Assembly: GCF_042683245.1 (NCBI RefSeq)
Contig: NZ_JBHUJB010000009.1
Span: forward strand, 62,001 to 126,000
Source: Rubritalea tangerina
GTDB lineage: Bacteria; Verrucomicrobiota; Verrucomicrobiia; Verrucomicrobiales; Akkermansiaceae
Reading direction: 5' to 3'
Length of the DNA stretch: 64,000 bases
Shown here: positions 1 to 8,103 of the stretch, one piece after another
How the letters are laid out: every line of letters begins with the position of its first letter
Numbering within the stretch: position 1 is the stretch's first letter
Made by a program: the position numbers and the translations under genes
The notes under the pieces: model-generated
The model's database searches: none
Seen by the model: the letters and a program-made list of their open reading frames with translations, nothing else
What the model was told of the DNA's origin: nothing

Positions 1-524
1 ACTAAGGTCTCGTAAACGTCACGCACCGGACCACGCTTAGTCGCACGGGTGTAGAGCTTCCCATCTGAATAGGTGCCTGCTCCACCTTCACCAAAACAAT
101 AGTTGGAATCTTCTATCACCCTCCCCTCCTTCATGATTGGCCCCAAATCGAAGCGACGCGCTGAAGCATCTTTCCCTCGCTCTACAATCACTGGCTTAAA
201 GCCCAGCTCAATGCTACGAAGGGCGGCAAAAATCCCCGCAGGACCACACCCCACAATCACAATCACTTTCTCTCCCCCCTTCAACCTTGAATAGTGAGGC
301 TCAGGCTTTTCATACTCAGGCAAGGGACCATCCACCCCCACTTCCATACGCATCTGAATCTTAATCTGCTTCTTTCGCGCATCAATAGAATGCTTCTGTA
401 GTCGAAATGCCTTCACGCGCTCAGGCTTGACATGCAATTTTTTACAAATCGCCTTCTTCTGAGCTTCAAGATCCTCAGATTTCTCTAAAGGCAAAATGAT
501 GTCTACCAGTTCGTAACGCGCCAT
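1..524 (-). CDS. FAD-dependent dehydrogenase (COG2509-like), C-terminus cut by window edge
   Basis: The visible N-terminal 174 residues begin with a short alpha/beta region of about 85 residues. A Rossmann dinucleotide-binding loop GCGPAG follows at residues 92-97, with an acidic strand end (VIVERG) and a conserved NYCFGEGGAGTYSDGKL block near 141-157. This arrangement matches the COG2509 family of uncharacterised FAD/NAD-utilising dehydrogenases, usually over 450 residues long, so most of the substrate half lies outside the window. Start chosen at the ATG at 524. The reading frame stays open a little further upstream but has no ATG, GTG or TTG start there and meets a stop near 558. The electron acceptor and substrate are not known. 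The gene lies downstream of ybeY on the same strand but is separated from it by about 230 bp containing a hairpin. Confidence 0.75.
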   Translation of the reverse strand, partial: MARYELVDIILPLEKSEDLEAQKKAICKKLHVKPERVKAFRLQKHSIDARKKQIKIQMRMEVGVDGPLPEYEKPEPHYSRLKGGEKVIVIVGCGPAGIFAALRSIELGFKPVIVERGKDASARRFDLGPIMKEGRVIEDSNYCFGEGGAGTYSDGKLYTRATKRGPVRDVYETL

Positions 525-664
525 GCCCCACTCATGCGTGAGCTCCTCTAGATAGTCAAGACGACTTCGCCTTTAGCGAGCTTCCACCAACTAGAAATGC
601 TCAAGCTGACAGTCCATACATGCATAACGATGCCACTTGCCGCATGAAATGCGATGTGCCATTT

Positions 665-691
665 ACAATCTCTCTCGCCTAGAGGGATTGT
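665..691 (-). terminator. Hairpin downstream of ybeY, possible weak terminator
   Basis: An 11-bp inverted repeat (ACAATCTCTCT / AGAGGGATTGT, one G-U pair) with a 5-nt loop follows the ybeY stop on the minus strand. The trailing sequence is not a clear T-run, so it may be a weak or Rho-assisted terminator. Otherwise the 525-752 gap shows nothing recognisable. Confidence 0.4.
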
Positions 692-752
692 AGCTATTCT
701 CAATAAAATTCAAACCTTGCCGCCTCGTGTTGGCAATGCTTCCTTCTATCCG

Positions 753-1187
753 CTAGCACCAAACTTCCTCTAAAATGCGTGCCTGAATCTCCTCCATTGC
801 TTCACGCTCACCCGCCTCCGCATCCTCATGCCCAGAGAGGTGCAGTAGCCCATGAATGATGTACAGCATCAACTCATGTTCAAAACTATTTCCATATTGC
901 TCCCCATAGGCTTGGGCTGTTTCCACACTGATGACGATCTCTCCATGCGCAAAGGTAATCACATCAGTGGCCCCGGGAATATCCATGAAATCCCGATGCA
1001 CCTGGTCAATTGTCGCATCATCCACCAAACTTACCTCCACAAAATCAAGTCCCGCTAGGACACCTCCACCGTTTGCGGGATGAGCTAATGCCATCGGTAA
1101 TGCCGCATTCGCCGCCGCCTCCCACTTTTCCATCAAAGATGCAGGAAGCTCCTTTACCTCCTGGTTATTATAAACCTCGACCATCAC
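753..1187 (-). CDS. ybeY: rRNA maturation endoribonuclease YbeY
   Basis: A 144-residue protein of the usual length for YbeY, the zinc-dependent endoribonuclease that matures the 16S rRNA 3' end and takes part in 70S ribosome quality control. The signature is HGLLHLSGHED at residues 112-122. His112 and His116 are the first two metal ligands. The classical third His (in the HGxLHLxGYDH pattern) is Asp122 here, a substitution also known from other phyla. The GATDVITFAHGEIVIS block at about 72-87 is the other conserved family motif. The gene overlaps the stop of the upstream HD-hydrolase gene by one base, and together with phoH it forms the widely conserved phoH-pgpH-ybeY arrangement, which supports the call strongly. 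Confidence 0.95.
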   Translation of the reverse strand: MMVEVYNNQEVKELPASLMEKWEAAANAALPMALAHPANGGGVLAGLDFVEVSLVDDATIDQVHRDFMDIPGATDVITFAHGEIVISVETAQAYGEQYGNSFEHELMLYIIHGLLHLSGHEDAEAGEREAMEEIQARILEEVWC

Positions 1188-2866
1188 TATGCCGACTTCG
1201 CAGACTTCACAGTCTGTTTGACTGTTTGCTTACCTGACTTCCTTTTCTCAAGTGGAGTCTCAACTTTACGCTGTAAACTCGATGGCCTTCCAGCCATCCG
1301 CAACTCCGCATCAGTCTTACGATCCTCCTCTCTCGGGTAATCAATACGGCTGTGCAACATGCTGCGTAATGTTTTTGCAAAACTTTCACGAATCTTCTTT
1401 AGATCCTTCAAGGTCAAACCACAGTCATCCATCTGCCCCTCAGCAATGCGCTTGCTGACAATGTCATCCACGAGTGCTCCGATCTTTGCTGGCGTCGGCT
1501 TCGTCAAGGTGCGTGAAGCACTCTCCACACAGTCAGCTAAACTGATAATTCCACTCTCAGGAGTGCGTGGCCTTGGCCCAGCATATCGGAAATTTTCCTC
1601 ATTCACATCAGGCAAATCCTCCACGTTCTCCAAACCTTTACCCGCCTTCTTCTCAGCCTCACGCCGCGCCTCCCGCGCTTTGTGATAAAAATAATATACC
1701 AATGAATCACCATGGTGCTCACGAATCACATCCACAATCATCGGATTGAGTTTATGCTTAATCGCTAAATCCACCCCATCCTTCACATGCGCAATAATCA
1801 CCAAGGCTGACATGCTCGGCGTCAGGGCATCATGCGGGTTCTCTTCCCCCTGGTTTTCAATAAAGTACGTCGGCTTCTTCATCTTGCCAATGTCATGGAA
1901 ATAAGAACACACACGACACATCGTCGCATTGGCCCCCACCTCCTCAGCCGCCGCCTCTGCTAATGAGGCCACAATCAGGCTGTGATGAAAGGTGCCAGGT
2001 GCCTCCAGCTGCATTTGACGCAGTAACTTGTGATTCAAATCACTCATCTCTAACCAACTGATGTCTGTCGTGATGCCAAAAAATGACTCGAGTGCAGGTA
2101 AAATCCCACTCACCACCATCGCAATCAAGAGACTCACACCCACTGCCCCAAGCATCTTCTTCACCATCGCCTGGAATAAACCAGCATCCTCCGGCAATAA
2201 AATTAACTCAAATGAAACCCCCACCAATAAAACTACCAAACCCGCATAAAAACCTGCTCTCAACAAGGCACCACGGCGCCTTACGCGCTTGGTCAATATC
2301 ACCACAGCCAATCCCGTAATCAAACTCAGCACCATGTACTGCATCCCCACTACCGATGGCGCCAATAAAGAGCCCAACATCGTCACCACGTAGGTGGTGA
2401 ACATCCCACTAAGACGCCCCAAGAGTACTGAGTTCACCAAGGGTGCGAAAGCATACGGCATCAACAATAAGACATAACTGCTGTCCTGCGTCATCCCCCC
2501 AACCATCATCGAAATGAAATAGATCAGGGCCAAATGGAGCAAAATACTGCCAAACACTAAGGCTACACGCCCATTGCGTACCCTGTGCAAATGCTGCATG
2601 TCGAATAACGCAATCAAACCAGACGCCATCAACACATTCACAAATACTGCCGTCTCAGTAGGTATCAACCTCGCTTCCGCATTCCCCGCAGCATAGACAA
2701 ACAAGCTGCTGGATATCACAAATAAGAGATACAAAAAGATACGAAAAAATAAACTGCGGTCAATCGAACCAACCACCGCACGCTCCCCTTGCGTACGCCG
2801 CTTCTTGCCAGAGGACATGCCTTTTTGAGCCAGCTGCCTCCTCTTTAATAGATCAATAACTCCCAC
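1187..2866 (-). CDS. pgpH: Seven-TM HD-domain phosphohydrolase (PgpH/YqfF family)
   Basis: A membrane protein with several hydrophobic segments in its N-terminal half and a cytosolic HD domain after them. HHSLIVASLAEAAA provides the first His, and SYFHDIGKM the HD pair, followed by further H/D positions in EHHGDSLVYYFYHKA. In Firmicutes PgpH hydrolyses cyclic-di-AMP to pApA, and that activity is inferred here. The N-terminal extracellular 7TMR-HDED region of the Firmicutes enzyme is not obvious, so this form seems shorter. Start chosen at GTG 2866 because AAGGAG lies 7-8 nt upstream. The open frame extends to 3061, but that extension is low-complexity and has no ribosome-binding site. An ATG at 2818 is the next alternative. 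The C-terminus is lysine-rich and overlaps the ybeY start. Confidence 0.88.
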   Translation of the reverse strand: MGVIDLLKRRQLAQKGMSSGKKRRTQGERAVVGSIDRSLFFRIFLYLLFVISSSLFVYAAGNAEARLIPTETAVFVNVLMASGLIALFDMQHLHRVRNGRVALVFGSILLHLALIYFISMMVGGMTQDSSYVLLLMPYAFAPLVNSVLLGRLSGMFTTYVVTMLGSLLAPSVVGMQYMVLSLITGLAVVILTKRVRRRGALLRAGFYAGLVVLLVGVSFELILLPEDAGLFQAMVKKMLGAVGVSLLIAMVVSGILPALESFFGITTDISWLEMSDLNHKLLRQMQLEAPGTFHHSLIVASLAEAAAEEVGANATMCRVCSYFHDIGKMKKPTYFIENQGEENPHDALTPSMSALVIIAHVKDGVDLAIKHKLNPMIVDVIREHHGDSLVYYFYHKAREARREAEKKAGKGLENVEDLPDVNEENFRYAGPRPRTPESGIISLADCVESASRTLTKPTPAKIGALVDDIVSKRIAEGQMDDCGLTLKDLKKIRESFAKTLRSMLHSRIDYPREEDRKTDAELRMAGRPSSLQRKVETPLEKRKSGKQTVKQTVKSAKSA

Positions 2867-2968
2867 GGGTTTTCTCCTTTTATCAGTACGATAGGACGTC
2901 AGACGCCCTTTCACAGCCTCAGCTCTACCCCGCCACCTCACACATTGCAATCTACAAATTCCCCCAGT

Positions 2969-2987
2969 TAGAGACACTTTGTCTCTA
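2969..2987. other. Perfect 8-bp inverted repeat upstream of the pgpH start
   Basis: TAGAGACA and TGTCTCTA flank a 3-nt centre, about 100 nt upstream of the RBS-supported GTG start and in the 237-bp gap after phoH. No T-run follows on either strand, so it resembles an operator or RNA processing hairpin more than a terminator. The rest of the gap shows no gene. Confidence 0.4.
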
Positions 2988-3103
2988 TCCACCCCGCATC
3001 GACTGAACTTGCTAATTAAATGATACCCTGCCCCTACCCAAAAAAACAGCCTTTGCCCCATTGGGCTTCCAACTCACGCAAGCCCATGAACCACTCGATT
3101 CCC

Positions 3104-4069
3104 TTACCCTCGATAAGCATCATAGGCCTCAATAATGCGCGCCACCACAGGGTGCCTCACCACATCAGCTCCAGAAAATCGTATGAATTCCACACTTTCT
3201 ACCGCCTTGAGTGCAGCTTGAGCTTCTATTAAGCCAGACTGCTGCCCTTTTTTTAAGTCAATCTGCGAGGTATCTCCAGTCACCACACAGTGTGATCCTT
3301 CCCCAATCCGCGTTAACAACATGAAAAGCTGCTCCGGTGTCGTATTCTGAGCTTCATCCAAAATGACAAAGGAATTTGCCAGTGTCCTCCCACGCATATA
3401 CGCTAATGGTGCTATCTCTATAGTACCATCTTCCATGTAACGCTTGCCAGTCTCAGGGTCGAGCATGTCATGCATTGCATCGTACAAAGGTCTCAGGTAA
3501 GGAGCCACTTTTTCCTGTAAATCACCAGGCAGGAACCCTAAGGCCTCACCAGCCTCCACTGCTGGACGCGTCAACACGATCCGATGAATCTTCTTTGCCT
3601 TCAGTAAACTCAAGGCCATTGCCATCGCCAAATATGTCTTACCCGTTCCAGCTGGCCCCAGCCCGAATACAACATCATTGGCCGCCATCGACTGCACATA
3701 CTTTACCTGCTGAGGAGTGCGTGGCACGACCGGCTTGCGACCACTCGTCCCTAGAAGCTTGATCTTCCCCATTTGAGCCACACCTGTCCCACCACCCGCC
3801 GCCGCAACATCAATGGCAGTTCGAAAATCTTTCCCTGTGATTTCAGAGCCACTGCGGCGCGCTTCCTCTAAATCCAAAATCGCACGCTTTGCCTTCTCCA
3901 CATTCAATGCATCACCGCGCAATAAGATCCACCCTTCTCGCGTCACCACCTTCACCCCCAGCTTTTCGTCAATATAAGACAATTGTCTCGTCTCATTGGC
4001 AAAAAGCGCATGCACAAATTGTGGAGTCTCAAACTCCAGGCGTTCCTCAATCATATCCATGGTGGGCAT
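3104..4069 (-). CDS. phoH: PhoH-family ATPase
   Basis: A 321-residue cytosolic P-loop protein. An N-terminal region of about 110 residues resembles the KH-like segment of PhoH-like proteins. The ATPase core has Walker A GPAGTGKT at 138-145 and Walker B FVILDEAQN around 234-242. A GD-TSQIDL stretch further on is typical of PhoH helicase-like ATPases. PhoH family members are RNA-associated NTPases whose physiological role is still debated. Its position upstream of pgpH and ybeY is the common bacterial arrangement and suggests an RNA-metabolism function. Two further ATGs lie at residues 4 and 6, and no strong Shine-Dalgarno sequence decides between them. A gap of about 160 bp separates it from the nitroreductase. 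Confidence 0.95.
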   Translation of the reverse strand: MPTMDMIEERLEFETPQFVHALFANETRQLSYIDEKLGVKVVTREGWILLRGDALNVEKAKRAILDLEEARRSGSEITGKDFRTAIDVAAAGGGTGVAQMGKIKLLGTSGRKPVVPRTPQQVKYVQSMAANDVVFGLGPAGTGKTYLAMAMALSLLKAKKIHRIVLTRPAVEAGEALGFLPGDLQEKVAPYLRPLYDAMHDMLDPETGKRYMEDGTIEIAPLAYMRGRTLANSFVILDEAQNTTPEQLFMLLTRIGEGSHCVVTGDTSQIDLKKGQQSGLIEAQAALKAVESVEFIRFSGADVVRHPVVARIIEAYDAYRG

Positions 4070-4130
4070 AGCTGTATAACTCTATGATACCACACAAAGA
4101 TGCAAGCCCATCATGCATTTCTTGAGCAAG

Positions 4131-4168
4131 AAAATAGCTGGTATGACATACATCGCCCTACCAGCTAT
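4131..4168 (-). terminator. Rho-independent terminator of the nitroreductase gene
   Basis: On the minus strand a 10-bp perfect stem (ATAGCTGGTA / TACCAGCTAT, 15-nt loop) is followed by TTTTCTTGC. It lies 60 nt downstream of the nitroreductase stop and before phoH, so it separates the two transcription units. Confidence 0.65.
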
Positions 4169-4227
4169 CTCCAAGAACTCACACCAGCTGTATCCCTAGC
4201 AACTAGAGTGAGTCGTTATATGACTCC

Positions 4228-4830
4228 CTAAAATGTGTCGTAGTGCACCACTGTCTCGTCAGAAAGCCTTGCTCCTCTATCCCATGCTCCCTGGCTCTGC
4301 TTGCCTACCGGAATCATAAAACCAAGCATCATCCCCTCTGGTAAATTGACCAGCTCAGACACAGCTTGCGGATCAAATCCAATCATCGGACAAGAATCGT
4401 ATCCCAACTCGCGTGCCGCTAACATCAATGTCATCCCCGCCAATGCCGTCGAGCGATTTGCTTCATCCCGAATTAACTGCTCCTTACCCTCATAAAATGG
4501 CTTAATCATCGGTCCTAGTATGTCCTGAACCTCCTGAGGTGCGTGCCCCCAATATTGTGCTGGGTCAGCCTCATGCGCGTTCAAATCCGCACACATAATA
4601 AATAATACACTCGCATCTGTCACCTGCGCCTGGTCCCATGCCGCGGCCCGTATCTTCTGACGCAGTTCTTTATCGCGAATGACTAACAGACGATAATTCT
4701 GCATGTTAAAGGACGATGGCGCTAACTTAGTCAACCGAATCAGCTCAGCTAAATCCTCTTGCGGCATCACGTGTTCTGGGTCGTAATGCTTAATGGATCG
4801 GCGTGTCTCAATGTTTTCTCTCGTGTTCAC
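4228..4830 (-). CDS. Nitroreductase-family protein
   Basis: A 200-residue protein with the typical nitroreductase opening ETRRSIKHYD (residues 8-17, FMN phosphate contacts) and the following LAPSSFNMQNYRLLVIRD segment. A central LAGMTLMLAARELGYDSCPMIGF block carries the remaining FMN-binding signature, and the end (LSDETVVHYDTF) also fits the family. These are homodimeric FMN enzymes that reduce nitroaromatics, quinones or related substrates with NAD(P)H. The physiological substrate cannot be read from the sequence. It is monocistronic by appearance, with a terminator downstream and about 200 bp of gene-free sequence upstream. Confidence 0.93.
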   Translation of the reverse strand: MNTRENIETRRSIKHYDPEHVMPQEDLAELIRLTKLAPSSFNMQNYRLLVIRDKELRQKIRAAAWDQAQVTDASVLFIMCADLNAHEADPAQYWGHAPQEVQDILGPMIKPFYEGKEQLIRDEANRSTALAGMTLMLAARELGYDSCPMIGFDPQAVSELVNLPEGMMLGFMIPVGKQSQGAWDRGARLSDETVVHYDTF

Positions 4831-5034
4831 AACTATGATTAGAATGGATGTTAGTAGTTGCTCGCCTAGAAATTTCTAACGAGCACCATACTCTATGCCA
4901 CAGAACTCTCCGCATGCAAGCGAAGCTGACACTTTATGAAACTTTTCTGAGACTGCCTCACCCACAACACCCACAGACACAGTTTCCCAATTAAGACCAA
5001 GCTGCTGGCAATAGTCGGAACGATTCCCCCCCCA

Positions 5035-5574
5035 CTAGCGTTTCCGCAGATATTCACTCTTCACGATTTCTCCCAGCAGCACATCGGACTTAATATGCTG
5101 CCAATGCAATGGCTCAGACAGCTCCCCAAATAATGAGATCCCACTACCTAATAAAACAGGTATGCGAGACACAATTAATCTATCAACTCGATCCTCCCTT
5201 AATAAACTCTGAATCAACTTGCCTCCATCTACGTAGAGCTTCTTAAACCCCTTCCCCTCCAGCTTGCCTATCACCTCAGCGAGTGCACCACTAACCAAAT
5301 CCACCTTTCCCTCGTAGCCCTCTGGCACTTGCTTCAGTGAAGCACTAAGAACAAATACTGGCTTCTCGTAAGGCCAAACTCCGAAACTCACCACCTTCTC
5401 AAAAGTATTCCTCCCCATCAGCAAAGCATCAACTCGCTCCATGAAAGCCGCAAAACCTAAATCACTCCCCTCAGGATTTGGTACACAGTCCAACCATTCA
5501 ACCCCACCATCTTCAGTCGCAATATAACCGTCCAAGCTCGCTGCGATATACACAAAATTTGCCATATCTATCAT
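5035..5574 (-). CDS. Dihydrofolate reductase-like family protein (RibD C-terminal fold)
   Basis: A 179-residue protein starting MANFVYIAASLDGYIATEDG after three extra residues, the first strand and NADPH loop of the DHFR/RibD-C fold. DALLMGRNTFEKVVSFGVWPYEKP and a later LYVDGGKLIQSLLREDRVDRL are both diagnostic of the RibD_C/YyaP-YwjB group of small NADPH reductases. The substrate is unknown. It is unlikely to be the housekeeping dihydrofolate reductase, because the folate-site residues of FolA are not recognisable. ATGs at 5574 and 5565 are both possible, and AGGT a few bases before the first slightly favours it. It lies downstream of htpG but past a strong terminator, so it is probably expressed separately. 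Confidence 0.88.
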   Translation of the reverse strand: MIDMANFVYIAASLDGYIATEDGGVEWLDCVPNPEGSDLGFAAFMERVDALLMGRNTFEKVVSFGVWPYEKPVFVLSASLKQVPEGYEGKVDLVSGALAEVIGKLEGKGFKKLYVDGGKLIQSLLREDRVDRLIVSRIPVLLGSGISLFGELSEPLHWQHIKSDVLLGEIVKSEYLRKR

Positions 5575-5610
5575 CTAACCTATTGGCTAAGGCCTGTCGA
5601 CTGTGCCGAC

Positions 5611-5640
5611 AAAAAAACGACCACCGAGATTCCCCGGTGG
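5611..5640 (-). terminator. Rho-independent terminator of htpG
   Basis: On the minus strand CCACCG and CGGTGG form a 6-bp GC stem, followed after three bases by seven Ts. It lies 24 nt after the htpG stop. Confidence 0.85.
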
Positions 5641-5663
5641 CCGCCTAAATTCAAAGTCAAAAC

Positions 5664-7499
5664 TTACTTCGCCACGCGAGCGAGAAGATCGTTCATGCGA
5701 GAAACCATTTCCTGTGGATTCTCCAGAAGACCCGCCGCCAATAGTGCGTTGTCAGTCAGCTGCTGAGTCACGAGCCCAGCAAGATCTGCATCGCGTTGTT
5801 GCAGGCCAGCAAGATTCTTAATCACCTCAGAACGTGGATTGATTTCAAGCGTCACTTTAGGAGCAGGCACTTCCTGTCCCATTGCCTTCATCATAGCCAT
5901 CATCTGAGCATTCGGTGCATCCTTTGGCGCAAGTGCTGCAATAGGACTATCTACCAGACGCTTGCCCGCTTCCACCTTCTCTACGCGCTCACCGAGTGTG
6001 TCACTCATGAACTTAGAGAGTGTTTCCACTGAGGCAGCATCAAGTGCCTCACCTTCAGTCTCAAGGTCGTCGAGCTCAAGGTCTGCGCGATCCGCAGGCA
6101 CAAGCTTCTTACCCTTGAACTCAGGCATAGAATCGAGAACGTATTGGTCCACTTGATCGGTAAACAAAGCAACTTCTAGACCACGAGCCTTGAAAGCTTC
6201 AAGATAGGGACCCTTTTCAAGGATGTCTCTTGAGGCTCCTACGAGGTAATAAATTTCTTCCTGACCGTCCTTAGCCCGGTCGATGTACTCAGCAAAGCTC
6301 GTCTGAGTCCCCGCCTCCGTCATTGTAGATTCAAATCGAATGAGCCCACCTAATGCCTCTTGGTGCTCGAAACTGGTCGCAATCCCTTCCTTTAGGAAAC
6401 GGCTGAACTTACCGTAAAATTCATTGTACTTCTCCGGATCGTTCTTTGCCTCGGTGGCCAAAAACTTGAGGAAACGCTTTGTGATCAGCTTATTAAGCTT
6501 CTGAATGAGCGCGCTGTCCTGCATTGTCTCACGAGAAATATTGAGCGGAAGGTCAGCCGAATCAATGACTCCACGAAGGAAACGAAGCCACTCAGGTAGC
6601 AGCTTCTGAGGCTTAGAATCAATAAGCACCTTGCGGCAGTAGAGAGAAACACCAGCTTCCATCTGCCCCATTCCAAATTGCTCTTGGTTCTCGTTAGGCA
6701 CGAACAGAAGTGCATTGATCGCTAGTGGTGCATCAGCACTGAAGTGCATGGTGTACTTGGGCTCATCCCAAGCATGCGCTACAAACTTATAAAATTCATT
6801 GTATTCTTCTTCAGACACTTCGCTCTTCGACTTGAGCCATAGCGCGTCAACTTTGTTCACACGCTCACCATTGAGCTCAATTGGGAAAGTCACAAAGTTT
6901 GAGTACTTCTCAAGAATCTCCTTCACGCGATCAGCCTTAGCGAATTCCTCTTGGCCTTCCTTGAGCTTGATCACCATCTTGCAGCCGCGAGTCTGCTCGT
7001 CAACTTCCTCTACCGTGTAGCCAGTGGCGCCGTCTGAGGTCCACTTCAGGTTCTCAGCACTCTTGTCCCACGAATGTGTGTATACCTCCACTTCGTCGGC
7101 AGCCATGAATGCAGAATAAAAACCAACACCAAACTGACCAATCACATCCGCGTTGCTATCTCCCTTTTCCTTGAGCTGCTCAAGAAATGCCTTTGTTCCT
7201 GAATGGGCAATCGTTCCAAGATTCTCAGAGAGTTCTTCACGAGTCATCCCGATGCCAGAATCAGCAATCGTTAAAGTGTTGTTCTCCTCATCTGTGGTGA
7301 GCGAGATCTTTAACTCAGCGTCTCCCTGATAAATGTCATTTTCAGTGAGTTGCTTCAAACGAACCTTCTCAAGCGCATCAGACGCGTTGGATACCAATTC
7401 ACGAATGAAAATTTCTCGGTCTGTGTAGAGCGAGTGAATGACAATATCCAGAAGCTGTTTCACCTCTGCCTGAAACCCATGTTTTTCTGCTGTAGCCAT
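5664..7499 (-). CDS. htpG: Molecular chaperone HtpG (Hsp90)
   Basis: A 611-residue cytosolic ATP-dependent chaperone, full length for bacterial Hsp90. The N-terminal GHKL ATPase domain carries ELVSNASDALEKVR (residues about 34-47, with the catalytic Glu and Mg-binding Asn) and then DSGIGMTREEL (about 80-90, the adenine-contacting DxGxG). IGQFGVGFYSAFMAADEV closes the nucleotide lid. The middle domain includes LPLNISRETMQ with the Arg that contacts ATP gamma-phosphate. The C-terminal dimerisation region follows, without the eukaryotic MEEVD tail. No CIRCE operator is visible in the 160-bp upstream gap shared with a divergent secreted-protein gene. A strong terminator follows. Confidence 0.98.
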   Translation of the reverse strand: MATAEKHGFQAEVKQLLDIVIHSLYTDREIFIRELVSNASDALEKVRLKQLTENDIYQGDAELKISLTTDEENNTLTIADSGIGMTREELSENLGTIAHSGTKAFLEQLKEKGDSNADVIGQFGVGFYSAFMAADEVEVYTHSWDKSAENLKWTSDGATGYTVEEVDEQTRGCKMVIKLKEGQEEFAKADRVKEILEKYSNFVTFPIELNGERVNKVDALWLKSKSEVSEEEYNEFYKFVAHAWDEPKYTMHFSADAPLAINALLFVPNENQEQFGMGQMEAGVSLYCRKVLIDSKPQKLLPEWLRFLRGVIDSADLPLNISRETMQDSALIQKLNKLITKRFLKFLATEAKNDPEKYNEFYGKFSRFLKEGIATSFEHQEALGGLIRFESTMTEAGTQTSFAEYIDRAKDGQEEIYYLVGASRDILEKGPYLEAFKARGLEVALFTDQVDQYVLDSMPEFKGKKLVPADRADLELDDLETEGEALDAASVETLSKFMSDTLGERVEKVEAGKRLVDSPIAALAPKDAPNAQMMAMMKAMGQEVPAPKVTLEINPRSEVIKNLAGLQQRDADLAGLVTQQLTDNALLAAGLLENPQEMVSRMNDLLARVAK

Positions 7500-7660
7500 A
7501 GTTTGCTTATTTCTAAAGCGCGCAATCTAGGCCATTTGCCCCAGCATGCAAGCCTCATTCCTCACTCATATATTCCCCCCATTATGATCCATCAGAGATA
7601 ATTCCATCCTCAACACCTTCCCACTTGCTTCCATCCATCATGTTCTGTTAGTAACATCCT

Positions 7661-8089
7661 ATGCGTTTATTCTGTGTCGCACTGATGAGCTGTACTATCA
7701 GCCTAATGGCTGAAGATGCCCCCCAAGTCCTCAAACCCATTGACCCAGCAACCAAGCACCCCAGCGGGGTGAACAAAAAGCTCATGTCCGATGACAAAAC
7801 CTACGGCTACTCTGAAAACAACCCCATCCTCGTGGGAAGCAAAGACGAATTTGGGGGACCAAAAGCCGAACGAGACTACTTGAACAGTCTCCTCGGCCCA
7901 GAGGGGAAACCCATTCGCTTCAAACGACTCTTTAGTGGCGGTAACAGCCCAGATGGTAAGCCTCTCGATTGCTATGAGATTACCATCTCCAATGGCACCA
8001 AAGTCCGACTCTGGATCTCCATGTACCACCCGAAAAATAAACCAGAACGCCAACCAGCACCCGTTGGATTCTATAAAAAACGCAAATAA
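7661..8089 (+). CDS. Secreted protein of unknown function
   Basis: A 142-residue protein not assigned to a known family. The first 17 or so residues (MRLFCVALMSCTISLMA) look like a signal peptide with cleavage before EDAP, and the mature protein is hydrophilic and basic at its end. The middle, with GEGGP-like turns and LDCYEITISNGTKVRLWISMY, reads as a small beta-rich domain. The gene is divergent from htpG and is followed after 14 nt by another secreted protein gene, so the two probably form one transcript. Codon use and amino acid composition look native. Confidence 0.7.
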   Translation: MRLFCVALMSCTISLMAEDAPQVLKPIDPATKHPSGVNKKLMSDDKTYGYSENNPILVGSKDEFGGPKAERDYLNSLLGPEGKPIRFKRLFSGGNSPDGKPLDCYEITISNGTKVRLWISMYHPKNKPERQPAPVGFYKKRK

Positions 8090-8103
8090 GCCACCTCTAC
8101 CCA

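Noticed and set aside
2867..3061. N-terminal extension of the PgpH-like protein to 3061
   Set aside because: The extra 65 residues have no membrane or domain character, cross an inverted repeat, and lack a ribosome-binding site; GTG 2866 has AAGGAG at the right distance.
7500..7660. CIRCE or other heat-shock operator before htpG
   Set aside because: No TTAGCACTC-N9-GAGTGCTAA-like dyad was seen in this gap or before the hsp20 pair.
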